The notes: a model not told the origin generated them from the sequence alone. Counted from the first letter of the stretch, positions 49,943 through 62,480 are shown. The stretch: 64,000 nt of DNA from Bullera alba (GCA_001600095.1 BCIX01000001.1:992001-1056000); one strand, 5' to 3'. Numbers and translations are program-made.

Positions 49943-52647
49943 ATGGTCACTTCCGCGGCACCCTCTTCACCCATACCTTTCGCACCGAGTTCAGTCAGTT
50001 CACGTGGACCGCAGAAGCGATATACACGGCGGAAAGATCTCAGCACGCGTAAAGATCCACCGGCTCCATCTCCAAACATCGAGCTGGAGAATGCGTCGGA
50101 TCGAAGAAGTCCAGTAGGACAGGACAGGCAGAGGAAACGGGTCCGAGTGGATGATGTGCCTTCCGGAGGTGAAGATGTCGGACAACTGGGGTCAACTGGA
50201 TCGTCTGCTGCGCATTTCAGTACTAAAACCGCAGGCTCAGTACTTGAACGAATCCAGACAGGCACTTCGAGAAATGGAACGCCGTCGCCTCGATCTCCAA
50301 CGCCTGAGCCTGAAGCAGGACCATCAACACCAACTCGAACTCGGACCCTCTTGCGGCATGAGTCCTCACCCAAAGACCTATCTTCACTCTTCTCAAAGAG
50401 CGTCACAAGCAATATCGTTCCTAGCCCGAGTTCTGTTGCATCTGTTGGCACGCCAAAACGACCCGGGGGACTTCGAAGGATGCTTACCAAAACTCAAAGT
50501 CTGGGTTCCGCTCTGGCTCGACCCGTCACTCCGCCTATAGGTAACGAAACTCCGGGCCAAGCACATGTCTCCGCGCCCTCTACACCATCACGGACTCCGG
50601 CCAAGACGAATTCACTTCCCTCCAGCCCGTTCGACTCACCTTCGCGGATGATCAAGGATGAAGGCAGGATCAAGAGGACCTACGGTGGATTCCGGGAAGT
50701 TGCGAGCAAGCTCGAGGCGGAGTCGCTGAGCAGGAATACTTCGTCGAGCAAGATTATGACGGCTGAGCCGACAGTGATCAAAACGAGTTATGCGGAGTTG
50801 CGCAAGCGATACGAAGTGGACAATGAGCTGGGAGGCGGATCACTCGGAAGCGTGGCAGACGTGAGTGGGAGATTGAGCTGTTGCAGCGGCTGATGTCAAT
50901 AGGATACAATCCTGGCTCAAGCACCCCAGCCGATATCAGACATGAGATCAAAGGGCGAGAATAGGCGGTTCTTAGATGAGATTGGCTATCTCGTCGAAGG
51001 GTTACTCAATACCCAAGCGAAAGTAGCGCTTCGGAGAAACAGGTAAGTGGTTGATTGATTGTTCATGAGCTCACTTTTAGCGCTATTGATGTAGTGACCA
51101 GTATGCAAACGGACGACTGGACGGAAAGGATGCACGTCTGTGGGCAGACGGAGAGGGTGTGGGACGCTTTAAGAACAGCCTGCGAGGATGGCGATCCTGT
51201 GAGTCAAGCTCGATCTGCTCAGCTGATCAGCCAGATCATCGAATCAGCCTGCCTACTGTTTGCCGCCTCTATGGGCATTGAAGGTCAACATCGAGATATG
51301 TTCACCTCGGGCAATTTTCAAGACACACTCTTTCGCAATTTGAGTGTCAAAGACGCCTGCTTAGACGAATGTGCTGGTAGCAACAGGGTGAGTGGAGTGA
51401 CGAGTCAACGACTGAGATTTTGCTGACAGCTATTCAGCGGTTGCGACGAGTCTTTACCAAACTACCAGTAAAGTGGCAGACGCCTGAGGTAGGTGTAAGA
51501 GCGATGACGGGGCTGATCATTTAGCCTACGCAGCGCCGACTGGCTTCTTTCATACTAAAGCATCTGACGACATCAGTGGACGATCCCTCACCGGTCCTCG
51601 ACGCCTCGTACAACTCCTTGCAATCCGAAATCCAAATTCTGTCCTCGAGATTGAGTCTACATTCCAAGGGCGTGGTGAGTGCACGTCATTCGAATGCCTG
51701 ACTGATGATCAGGACTTGTTCACCAATGACATCAATTTCGACCAAGATCACCTGAGCCATCTCATGGAAACGATCTCAGATTTGATCATGCAAGCACGAA
51801 TGGAGCCGCCTCCTGGTCTCGCTGGGTCCATGGGTCCGGTGATGCGCATATCGCAGGCGATGTTCTGTGACGTGCGTGCCCGCGAGCCAGGCTGGATTCG
51901 ACTGGCTCGAACGAATACAGCACGGGCGCTCAAGGTTCTGGCGTGTCTACAGACCATCTCACCGACATCTACGACACCTGAAATGTTTCCAATTCTGGCA
52001 TGGGTCCTTCTACACCGCAGCGACCTCGCGGATCCGAGTGGCGAGATGTCAGCTGAAGACATCTTATGCCTTGTCTTGGCACTGTACACGACCGGCAGCT
52101 CTGCTTTGGTCACTGGTATATCCAGAACTGGTGAGCCAATGTGTGGAATGCGGAGTCTTGAGGCTGACATGAAGCCCAGTTGCCAGTCCTAATTGTCGTG
52201 GAGAGTCGAGATGTTCGCAGCGGTGTCGCTGCCCCGATGCCAAACCCCTGATGTGGCATCTCTCCGAGCTGTATGGACACTACCGGGACCAAAAGGTTGG
52301 TGAGCCTGCTCACGCCGAGGAGCCTTGCTGACATCACTGCCCAGAGCGAGTCGCTAATCATCGCTGGCCACCTCGCCCTCGTTCTGGCTCGAGCCATCTT
52401 AGCAACAGGACCGACTGTCGATACCAGTCACCTTCGAGAGGTACTGAACGAACCGCCACGCGAATGCCTGGGGGAGATGATGGAGACTCTAGAAGAGCTC
52501 CAGGGGATGCAAGCTGCGGTTCACCGAAAGATGGGGGAGCTCGTCGATGAAGCGCTCGACGACGGGGAAACCCTGGGCCATGAAGCGAGTAGTTCTCAGT
52601 TGGCGGAGGTAATTTGTGGCCTGCGGGACCTTATCACGTCGATGTAG
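49943..52647 (+). CDS. WPL1: Cohesin release factor WAPL/Rad61
   Basis: WAPL opens the cohesin ring. A disordered basic N-terminus (about 240 residues, many SP/TP sites) ends in RIKRTYGGFREV, a motif like the RTYG box of fungal WAPL. The conserved helical WAPL domain follows: RSKGENRRFLDEIGYLVEGLL, NSAIDVVTSM, TERVWDALRTA, RLRRVFTKLPVKWQ and ALKVLACLQTI. In the C-terminal repeats I join VASPNCRGESRCSQRCRCP to PLMWHLSELYGHYRDQK and then SLIIAGHLALVLARAI and LREVLNEPP, paralleling the end of animal WAPL. The joins at about 52131-52180 and 52296-52344 use one weak donor (GTTGGT) and are inferred. About ten exons. It lies 0.4 kb downstream of TOP2 on the same strand. Confidence 0.85.
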
Positions 52648-53394
52648 CCTAACTGTATGATGTCTGTTCGCGCCGCTATCCACCGTGCGCATCATGCACG
52701 TCATTTCACGAGCAACCAGAGCGTCCCCAAACGGTCCCGGATCCGCAGTGCCCGACCACCAAGGCCATCCCTAAGGCCTAACTGGTGACCAGCTGCTCTC
52801 CCACGGTGCTTCCAATCTCCGCCACCCAGTGCAGTTTTGAATTTCTCACGTCGCCGCCCATCCGTCCCCCCCTTCTTTCCGCCGCCCCCCGTCTCTTTCT
52901 CTCCTCCCCTTTCTTCACGTCATAGAGATAGGACACTCACAACAGTGTCCGGTTTCTATACAGAGACACATCCCTCCGACACCCTCGTCCTCCTCTCCGT
53001 AGAGGAAGCAACCAGGTTGACACTCACTGGATTCACCTTGTGGACCAGCGTCGACGAAAAGTAACTAAAAGACCGTCACGGAGAAAAAGAGCTCAGTCTC
53101 GTCATCTCCAAACGACCAAAAGTTTCGACAAATCGTCCGGACAATACAATCAGATCGGTGCCAACAGGAGCATCCTTGTCTGAACGCGTGTACCGGGAAT
53201 AGTCTACGATTGCCGCTCAGCATCAGGTGAGGAGGGAGAAGCATCGGGCGGACTTTGAGACGCCAGTCGCTGACACGCCAAACGTATTCGTACTCGTCCT
53301 CTTCTAGCTGGCAAATCTCTGACAACAAAAAACACCCCTCCCTTTCTTCTTCGTCGACCATAAAATCCCGACGCCTTCCTCTCCCATCTTGTCA
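52648..53394. other. Long intergenic region / pyrimidine-rich leader of eIF4G
   Basis: 747 bp hold the WAPL 3' flank and the eIF4G upstream region. A strongly C/T-rich tract (about 52850-52920) and further CT-rich sequence up to the ATG suggest a promoter with a long leader. Short ORFs here (for example 52837-53064) have no recognisable product. Confidence 0.4.
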
Positions 53395-56300
53395 ATGAGC
53401 ACAGTCGCACCCAACTCTGCTCAATCTCAACCCGCCGCATCAGCTAATGGAACCGTGCCCGTCGGTATTCCTAATCACTCTCGCAAAGGGAGTTTAATGG
53501 TAGGAGGCGGTCTTGAAATTCAACGAGGTGAGTCAGGCTATAATAGCTGGACCGCAGGGGCACCAGGAGGCCTTGGGCTTGAATACGCGCTGATCTTCCC
53601 TCCTCTTATAGGCAATCTAGCATTTGGTACAGTGGATATCCCGAATCCACTGCTATCATCCTCCCCCGCAGCGCCGTCCATGACAGGCACTCACCTCAAC
53701 GATGCGGTGAAATCGTTCGGATCCATCGATGCCGATGCGTCCACCGACCCAAGCGCGGTCATGGGCCAACGAAGGGCAAGCAACACGACGTCGCCGGTGA
53801 CAGGTGGCAACAAGCAGCTGAACGCGCATTCATTGTTCACCGGCAAGCCAAATTTGAATGGTAACTCTCCATCGATGCAGTCAGCCTCGCCCAACGTCCG
53901 ACCGCCACCGACGTTCCAGCACGCCCATAACGGCGCGCCCCAGCACATCAGGCCACAGGGGCCTCCTTCGTTCAGACCCCAGCAGATGAACGGCGCCCCT
54001 CAGTCCGCGTTCGTGCGACCTACACAGTCGCCCAACATGCAGCCGAACATGCAGCGAATGGGAGGCATGCCACAGTACAGCATGCACGGTGGACCTCAGG
54101 GAGGCTACCCTGTTATGGGATACCCAGGACAGGGATACTATGTGAGTAGACTACGGCATAGGTGAAACGGTCATTGGCTGACGCGAGCAGGATGGGTACA
54201 ACAATTACCCACCTCAGTATGGTATGGCTCCTCAGTGGGCGCCGCCCCAGCACCAGATGCCGATCTCCCCTCGTGTCGCCCCAGGCCAGACTCAATCTCC
54301 AAACCCTCAATCTGCATCCCTACCACACAGTGGTGGTGGAAGCCCAGTCCCGACCCCACATGTCAGGCCACCCAGTCTGATGCATCAGGCGAGCTCGTCA
54401 AGCTCTATCCCCGCTTTGCCTTCGACTCCTTCCCGTCCTCTCATGGCGTCTACCTCGTCCAACCACAGCTTGGCCAATCTTTCCGTGGGAGCCGCCACCT
54501 TTACCCCCCGAGCTTCCAAGGCGCTCAAGATCACCCGTCCCGACGGTACAGAGGTCGACTTCAAGAGTGTCGCCGCTGCCGCCAAGGCCCCGGCAACCCC
54601 TTCGTCGAGCGGTATCGCTACCCCTGAGCCAGCCGAGGGAGAGCCGCCAAAGAAGAAGATGCCAACTTTGCCAGTCATTGTTCGAATCGAATCCGAAGAC
54701 CAGAAGAAACAGAGGTTAGAGGAGGAACAGAGGCAGGCGCGGATAAAGAAGGAGGAGGAGCGTGAGGAGGAGGAGCGCAAAGAGCGAAAGGAGCGATTAG
54801 CCAGAGAGGAGAAGGAGCGCGAAGCCAAAGCCGCTCAAGACAAGGAGAAGAAGGAGGCTGAGGCCAAAGAGGCCGAGGAGAAGCAGAAGGCTGAAGCGGC
54901 AAAGGCTGCCGAGGTCGCTGCCACCAAGAAGGCCGACGACGACAAGCGAGCTGTTGAAGAGGCCGCCGCCGCCGCCGCACAGAAGGAGAAGGACGAAGCC
55001 GCGAAAGCACAAGCCGCCGAGGAGTCTTCCAAGGCTGGATCCGCTCCAGAGGCAACCACCCCCGAACCTGAGCCAGTCCCCTCGTCTCCTGCTGTCGGCA
55101 CCGCCGATCTTCCTCCCAAGCCAGTCGCGGCTGTCGTGCCCAAGAAAGCCGCTCCACCACCTCTGGACGTCAAATCTACCCCGGACCTGTCGAGCTCTGC
55201 TCTGAGCAGTGCCAAGCCAATTGAGGACATCAAGTCGATTGTCTACCCAGCCGAACTCAAATCACCACGTGCGGAGCTCAACGTCGATGCCGAACCCGGA
55301 AAGTTCAGATACGACAGGGACTTCCTGATGCAGTTCATGAACGTCTGCAAGGAGAAGCCCGAGAACCTGCCGCCCTTGGAGGAGATTGGCTTGGAGGCCG
55401 AGTCCTCCTCGAGTGGATTTGGCCGAGGCGGAGGACGAGGATCGAGGAGCTCTGGACCTTCTCGAGGTGGACCACCCATCGGTCTCGGTATCGGTGGCTC
55501 TCGACAGGGCTTCCCAGCTCAAGGAATGGGCAGCTTCAACATGGGCATGGGCAACTTTGGCTCTACACGAGGCACGACAAGCGAGGAACGAATGCTCAAG
55601 TCGGTAAGCGGACACAACCGAATGGCTCGGACACCAAGTGCTGGTCTTCCTGCTATGAGTTTGTCAGGCTCCCGAAGCGGAGCCAACCGAAGTCGAGGTG
55701 GCATGAAGCGACCTTCGCAGATTCCCGCCGAGCCCGATGTGGCTCCTCTGGTCGTGAGCACCAACTCTTGGGTCAAATCTCGGCCCACAGGTGACGATGA
55801 AGGCTCGCCTGCCTTCATCGAGCGAAAGGTCAAAGCTTTGCTCAACAAGCTCACTGCCGAGAAGTTCGATTCGATTGCTGGTCAAATTCTGGAATGGGCC
55901 AACAAGTCTGCTCACGAGTCGGACGGTATGACGTTGAAACTTGTCATCAAGCAAATCTTTGAAAAGGCTACCGACGAGGCTCATTGGTCAGAAATGTACG
56001 CCAGGCTGTGTAAGCTCTTGCTAGAACGCCTCGACCCCGCCATCACCGAGACTCTCGACGGCAAAGACGTCTCTGGAGGTGCTCTCTTCCGAAAGTACCT
56101 GGTTGGAAGATGTCAATTCGACTTTGAAGCCGGTTGGAAGGCCCGAGAGGATGCTGCCAATGCCGCCGCTGCCAAGAGCGAGGAGGACAAGGAGCGTCTT
56201 GAGTCGCAAAAGGATCAGGAGAACGCCGAGGCTGTCATGCTCAGTGACGAGTACTACATTGCTCAGAAGGCAAAGCGAAGAGGACTTGGTCTCATCCAAC

Positions 56301-57659
56301 TCATCGGAGAGCTTTACAAGCTGGACATGTTGGGTAAAGGTGTTATCCGACAATGTTTCCTCAACCTGCTCAAGAACTTGCAGGTTCCAGACGAGGAGGA
56401 CATCGAGTCGGCGTGCAAGCTGCTCACCACCGTTGGCCGTTCGTTCGAGCGAGCTTCGCCCGAGAGCATGGAGATCGTTTTCAGCCGACTCCAGATCATC
56501 ACGGAAGCTGAGAACGTTCCTTCCAGAATCAGGTTCATGATCATGGTGAGTGACAGCATAGTCTCATGTCGAGCGCAACTCATCCCTCTCAGGACGTGAT
56601 TGACCTGCGAAGAGTCGGATGGCAGTCGAAGAAGGGTCCTGGCGGAGTCATGACCATTGCCGAAGTCCATCAGCAAGCTGCCAAAGAGCAGGCCGAGAAG
56701 TCGGCAGCAGCTCGGGAGTCCATTTCCCGAGGCGGATCGAAGACCGGTTATTCCCGAAACGGTCCTCAACCAGGAGAATGGCAATCTGTTGCGGCTGGCG
56801 CTCGACAATTGCCTCAGCGTCCGTCCGACTTCTCAAAGATCGGTCTCAACTCAGCAAGCACACAGAGCGGTCCATCTTTCGGTCCATCCAGTGTTTTCAG
56901 CAAGAACCGAAAAGCCGGAGGTACACCACCTCTGTCTCGTCAGCCATCCACCGCCACTTTGCCCCAGTCGAACGCTTTCAGCTTGCTCCAAGCAGAGACT
57001 GAAGCCGCCGCCGCTGCTCCTGAGCGCAAGAAGCTCAACCTCCAGCCTCGAACAAAACCTGTCGAGTCTGAGCAGGCTGATCAAGCTGAAGAGGAGAGTG
57101 AGGAGGAAGAGGAGGTTGCTACGCCAAGTGTCGGTATGACTGAGCACGGTGCCAAATTGAAGCTGGAGACGGATATGAAGGAACTATGGGGAGAGAAGGA
57201 TATGGGCGGATCGAGGAATCCCGACGACATCGTTGAGTACTTCAAGAGCTTGCCAGAGGAGCACAGAGGTCTGCTAGCAAAGAGACTGGTGGACGACGTG
57301 TTCCGTCTGTCGAAGACGAAGGACGCAGAGGTCGTGGGATCTGGATGGTCGGCAGCTGTTGAGCAGACTGCCGTTTCCAAGGAGACTTTGATCAAGACGT
57401 GAGTTCTTCGATCGCATCAGCCATTTCTCAACTGATAATCTGTAGTCTGGAAACACGGATGACGTCGCTCGACGACGATGCTATCGACTTCCCTCAAGCT
57501 TACAAGGCTATTGCCATCTTGATCCGACATCTCTCGCTTTCCGACGACGAGATTGAGGCTCTCGGCAAAAAGGTCGACGTGTATGGCGAGCCAAAGATCA
57601 CGCCGCAGATGAAGCTGGAGCGAGCATTGAAGCAAGTCGACGACGAGGCATCCGCATAG
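53395..57659 (+). CDS. Translation initiation factor eIF4G
   Basis: This is the scaffold of the cap-binding complex eIF4F. A Gln/Pro/Gly/Met-rich N-terminus leads to a long charged coiled-coil-like region (EEEREEEERKERKERLAREE) with Ala/Lys/Glu repeats. The eIF4E-binding motif is YDRDFLMQF (YxxxxL-phi). An RGG-type segment (GFGRGGGRGSRSSGPSRGG) may bind RNA. The MIF4G HEAT domain has FIERKVKALLNKLTAEKFD, LEWANKSAHESDGMTLKLVI and HWSEMYARLCKLL. It ends with FSRLQIITEAENVPSRIRFM and DVIDLRRVGWQ. The C-terminal part (about 57100-57659) looks like a degenerate MA3/eIF4A-binding region. Few introns are present. Intron 1 (53528-53611, 84 nt) has no stop in frame. The start is the ATG at 53395. Confidence 0.93.
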
Positions 57660-58160
57660 AAGATTGGCAAGGCAGGATAGCATAACGCACCGACCGACCC
57701 AGGACCACTACCATCTTGATCTATTCCCATTTCGTTTGGTTCATACGGGACTCTCTCTTTTCGGTTCCCTCGCATAATTTTGTCCCGTTCTCACTAGGCA
57801 ACTTCGTCACCTGTAATTGCAAGGAGGTAGTAGTGCACCAACGAGGGAATGTGCATCTCTACATAGGTATCATGCACCGATGTACTCTGCAACGCTAGCT
57901 TGGGATACTTAACCTGACGGTGATGACTTGACATGCACTGACCGGCACATGCGCACAAGGAGTTGTCTGAAGATCCGGCCGGCAACCGGCCAAGTTTTGC
58001 CGGTCCATGTCCACCTAAGCTTGTAAGACACGTGAGGCAACATGGTAGTGTGAGATGATGCTCGTTCATGAGATGCATAGGGATGACACCGTACTATAGC
58101 TACATCAACCTGAAGTATCGTGCACTGTGATTAGACCTAGACCAGCCTGAACCTATCAAC
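57660..58160. other. Intergenic between eIF4G and BCKDHB
   Basis: 501 bp include a short perfect inverted repeat, GGCCGG-CAA-CCGGCC, at 57977-57991 and two further CCGG words nearby. Nothing else was recognised. No tRNA cloverleaf was seen. Confidence 0.4.
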
Positions 58161-59843
58161 ATGAGATCGACACTTCGACGATGTGCGCAGGCCGTACAGA
58201 GCTCTTCCAGTAGAGCCGGCACCGCATCCTCGACACCTCGTCCACCTAGTCGAACCAACCCGCTAGAGCACTCGCCAAGTGCAGAGTCAGCCGATGAGCC
58301 CTCACTCACAGCTAGCAATATCTTGCTCACGGACCATGATGCTGCGCTGGCCACTCCAGGGTTGAAGTTCACCGACGGGCATGGTCTGCGTGGCACGACA
58401 TCGAAGGGAAGGGAGACGCGAAAGATGAACTTTCACCAGGCTATCCGGGACGCCTTAGGGTGAGAGCTGGTCTCATCATCCTCCGCGCAGATGAAGGCTG
58501 ACGCGGAAAGGATACAGTACGGCGCTGGCTACCAATCCGAAAGCTATCGTGTTTGGGGAGGATGTCGAGACTGGAGTGTTTAGGTGTACTGTGGGACTCA
58601 TGGATGAGTTTGGGAAGAAGAGAGTTTTCAACACGCCTCTCACGGAGCAGGGGATAGCAGGTTTTGCGATTGGTTATGCAAGTGTAGGAGGATGCGCAAT
58701 AGGAGAGATACAATTCGGAGACTATGTGAGTCTACAAGTGTAGACAGGGCTTCGCCTACTCGGCCAAGACTTGTACTGATCACATTCACCAATTCAGATC
58801 TATCCCGCCTTCGATCAGGTGAGCTACCACTGCGATGGGATAGAACGCTGACGTACAGCTCGTCAATGAAGCCGCAAAGCAGAACTACTCGAGCGGAGGG
58901 ACATACCCACTTCCCGGCGGTTCTATGACTCTGAGGGCGCCTATAGGTAGCGTCGGCCACGGAGGACTGTACCACTCCCAAAGTCCAGAGGTGAGCTGCT
59001 CGGCAGGAAACCCCGTCCACAGCTGACTCCATACTCTATAGGGCTTCTTTCTCGGTGCAGCGGGACTCAAAGTCGTAATACCCCGTTCGCCGATTCAAGC
59101 TAAAGGGCTTCTCTTGGCGGCCATCCGGGATCCCGCTCCAACTCTATTGTTTGAGCCTAAGATATTGTAAGTACTCCCCTGAAACCCAAGCTGACAGACA
59201 GGTATCGATCTGCCAGTATGTCTGAAGATAATCTGGATCTGTTTGACACTGATCTTGTGTAGTCGAGCAAGTACCGGTCGACGATTACACCTTGCCCATT
59301 GGGGAGATCGAGGTCATCCGTGAAGGCAAAGATCTGACCCTCATCTCATATGGCACTCCGCTGTATACTTGTCGTAGGTGCCAGAGACTCGAGCATGTGA
59401 CAAGCTGACTTCTGCCACAGTGCGCGCCATCGAGCTACTGCAGAAGCCTCCAGCCTCCTTGATACCCCTATTGCCGGCCCGATTCAGACCACCAAATCCA
59501 GCTCCGTCGATCCAGCTCATTGACGTGAGGACAATCAACCCCCTTCCTTCTGCGGCAATAGCGGATGCTGTGAAGGGGACTGGCCGCGCTGTCATCGTCC
59601 ATGAAGCGGGAAAGAGCGGCGGCGTGGGTAACGATATTGCGGGAGAAGTGGGACGTCGCGTATTCGAGTATCTTGAGGCGCCGGTCGGACTGGTCTGCGG
59701 TTGGGAGTGAGTCGTCAAGGGTCGGCAAGAGAGTCGTATTTGATGAGTTTCTTAGTACCCCTGTACCCCTCATGTTCGAGCGATTCTATCAGCCAGACGT
59801 CATCCGGGTTCTGGACAAGATTGTCGAGACGCTCAACTACTGA
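58161..59843 (+). CDS. BCKDHB: Branched-chain 2-oxoacid dehydrogenase E1 beta, mitochondrial
   Basis: This is the beta chain of the thiamine-diphosphate E1 of the branched-chain keto acid dehydrogenase complex in the mitochondrial matrix. The N-terminus [20 protein letters not shown] is a good presequence (Arg/Ser-rich, no acids). The core has [56 protein letters not shown]-type GEIQFGDY, and YPAFDQ then LVNEAAKQ over introns. [45 protein letters not shown] and [16 protein letters not shown] follow. The end is [22 protein letters not shown]. About eight exons. The E1 alpha partner is not in the window. Its stop is 75 bp from the NDUFA8 stop. Confidence 0.95.
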
Positions 59844-59918
59844 GCCAGAGTCTGAGCTTGTTGCTTGTTGATGGGGCTATTGACACAATGCATGGATCCG
59901 TTGTATTAAACTGTTCGT

Positions 59919-60616
59919 TCACTTCTGCATTCGGCCATATAGTGGTGAAGCTTTTTCGTGAATCTGCGGCTGGCCTTCTGGTGATCCAGGAATGGTTTTG
60001 GCGATTTTCTGACAGAGCAATGAGCGTAAGCTGGCTGACCGTAAGGGACGACACGTACTAGTTTGGTGAAGACACATTGGTTGAGCGACTTCTCTGGTTT
60101 CCTACAGGCATAGAAGTACTACAGATGTGACGAGTCAGCTGTGCTCAACGCAGAAACAACACGCAGAGGCAATGGCTCACGTGGTTGTTCTGCTCTAGAC
60201 ACTGCCAGTGTGCGTTGAACTCCTCCAGACAGTTTTCCCTTAGTTTGCCGATCCTACGAAGACGGACTCTTCAGTGAGCATCCTCGCCTGTCGTTCGCAC
60301 GGAACAACGCACAAATCGGCCGCACATCTCGTCACTTTCCGACCTTCACTTAGACAGTGCGCTGGATCTCTGCTCTCCGCTTTACACAACATAAAGTCCT
60401 CTATAGGCACATGTACACATCAGCGCACTCATTGCTGGGGTGTAGGTGAGACCCACCATTGACCTCCTTGCAATGCTGTCCGATGAAGAAGGAAGCGCTC
60501 TTGAGCGGTGCCGAAGATACTCCCAATTCGTCAACATGGGGCACGGAAGAGGGTATTGGGTTCGGGTCGGTGTATTCCTTGTCCTTGAACACTACTCCTC
60601 GACCTTGCGACGCCAT
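59919..60616 (-). CDS. NDUFA8: Complex I subunit NDUFA8 (19 kDa, four CX9C)
   Basis: This is an accessory subunit of mitochondrial NADH:ubiquinone oxidoreductase, imported through Mia40. Five exons give 156 residues. After DELGVSSAPLKSASFFIGQH the four CX9C motifs appear in order: C-KEVNEDFML-C, C-LSEGRKVTR-C, C-LEEFNAHWQ-C and C-RKPEKSLNQ-C. Three of the four spans are complete only after splicing (donors gtgggt and gtgcgt), which supports the model strongly. The C-terminus TIPGSPEGQPQIHEKASPLY is the fungal form. No presequence is present, as usual for the family. Its presence implies respiratory complex I in this organism. A CCAAT word lies about 105 bp before the ATG. Confidence 0.94.
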
Positions 60617-60719
60617 GGCTGTGGTGGTATTGGCGGGTTGGGTGTATTGACGAGCTACAAGGTGATGAATTGACTACTGTCACTGACTTGGTTGAATTCG
60701 TCTCTCTCGTCCGCGTCAA

Positions 60720-60724
60720 CCAAT
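60720..60724. promoter_or_regulatory. CCAAT box upstream of NDUFA8
   Basis: CCAATCA lies 104 bp upstream of the NDUFA8 start. The HAP complex binds CCAAT on fungal respiratory genes; one five-base match is weak evidence. Confidence 0.2.
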
Positions 60725-60880
60725 CAACGGCAGCAAATTCCCGATTGTGGCACTCGACTTGACGGCCGCAACCGCCGGTGAGTAAAGTTAGCACGCTGCC
60801 CCGCAGCAGCCCATCCATCCTCGATTCCTCGCCCGGCCAGGCCAGGGAACTATACAGCCAAATGCATAGAAAGTGCTGGA

Positions 60881-62480
60881 TCATCTATGCTTCCACTCGC
60901 CCATGCCATCGCGCGAATTTGTCCGCGAGCCCATCCAGCTGCTACCTCCGGAATTGCTTCCTGCAAAGTACCCCTTCCTACCATCTCCACCTGCGACGAT
61001 GGCGGGACTACCGCTGGGCAGAGACGATGGGATGTACTGCTTGTCGTTCTTTGCGGCCTTTGAGACCTCTTTCTGCGCTCGATTGAATACTCGCAATCCA
61101 AACGCAGCGACTGTCCATACTCCACCTGAATGATATTAGCTTGACTCAATGCGCCGGATGCTCGGGAGTACGCACCGATGACGCCGACGAGACGGACGAG
61201 GAACTGGTATAGCGATGTCGTCCGTTCTCGAATAGTGAGCGAGATGGCTTCCAAATCGTACTTGAAGAAGATGCCGGGTATCCCTCGACCGTGCTCAAAT
61301 GACCGAGAATAGTCTGTCACAGCGTACTGAGAAGTCGAGAGGCGTCGCCGGCTGGCATCAATGTATGTGGTGGGCACCACGCGCAAGAAGTACTGGAATA
61401 TCGTGAAGGCTGAAAGGGTAAGCGATCTGGGAGAGTGTGAGCCGGTGAGACTCACGCTTGTCGGTTGTCTCGAGACTCAAGTCCAGGGGTTGCGAAATGG
61501 CGGGGAAGAAAGGTCCAAAGGAGAACTCGTGAACAATATGCGAGAGGTTCATTACTGTCGTGGTTCATGAGCACCGGCGCATGAAGTCAAAAGGCAGGGA
61601 TTGACATACAAGAGTGATCGGTGTGTTCCATACTCATGTACCCGTGACCTAGGGTGGTAACGTGCAGGTTCGCGGTGACTTTCTTCACCTGCACACTGCC
61701 ATAGATCCTACATGCTGGTCCGTCGACCACACTGTTGTAAGTGGGTCTAAAGGCAGCTTGCTTTGTCCGTGGTTTCCGTGTGAACAGTCGCCTGAGACCG
61801 GACAGCTTCTTTTTCTGGTTGGGCGTTCTTCGTTTCGACGAATTGATGATTTCCGATGCTGAGGGGTTTGTCGTGGAGGATCTGGCGCCTTATCAGCTTC
61901 GCCCTGTCCATTGTGGGACTCACCTCATTGAGGACGCTTTGCCGATGGTGAAGTAGGTCTAATAATCAGTCATATGTAGGTCATGGGTGACTCACGCCGT
62001 CCTTGACGAAGTCGTTGCTGAGATGCAGCCTGTCTCCCACTGCGTCCCGCAGGTCGATGGTCAAGTCTGAGAAGTCAGTCAGAGCTCACAGAGGATGCAA
62101 CGTGCTCGGTCCAGCTCACAGTGACAAGGCATATTCACCGTCATGTCGACATTGAGCTGCAGGTTCTTCTCCAACTCCTGATCCACCTGGAACGCATAGT
62201 CGGGTGCTCCGTACAGAAATTCTCCCAGGTCATTCAATACCAGCAGGAAGATGATCGAGACCACCACCGCCGTCAAGACACCTCCTCGACTCGATTGACT
62301 CCTATACGTCGATTGGACCTGGTTTGATCAGCTGCAGAGTCATGGGACTGGACGCACCTTTGGGAACGCATCAAAGCTCTTGATGGGTCCTAGCTTGTCG
62401 AGCTCTTCTAATAACGAGCTCCCGTCGCCTTCTACATGAGCATGGTCATGTGCGTGATGCGCGAGGTGTGGCTCGTACAT
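60881..62480 (-). CDS. ERV41: COPII vesicle protein Erv41 (ERGIC2)
   Basis: This cargo receptor cycles between ER and Golgi with Erv46 and retrieves ER enzymes. The start MYEPHLAHHAHDHAHVEGDG is His-rich and precedes GPIKSFDAFPK. The first membrane segment is GGVLTAVVVSIIFLLVLNDL. LNVDMTVNMPC, CRIYGSVQVKKVTANLHVTT and LGHGYMSMEHTDHS follow. Then LSHIVHEFSFGPFFPAISQP and FQYFLRVVPTTYIDASRRR appear, and GIPGIFFKYDLEAISLTI. The second membrane segment is FLVRLVGVIG joined to GVWTVAAFGLRV. A C-terminal cytosolic tail follows, rich in Gly/Ser. The exon join near 61850 is the least certain. EFSFGPF and PGIFFKYDLEAI favour Erv41 over Erv46. Confidence 0.92.

Noticed and set aside
54385..55233. Minus-strand Ser/Ala/Leu-rich ORFs opposite eIF4G
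   Set aside because: Produced by the Lys/Glu/Ala repeats of eIF4G read in reverse; low complexity and no start context.
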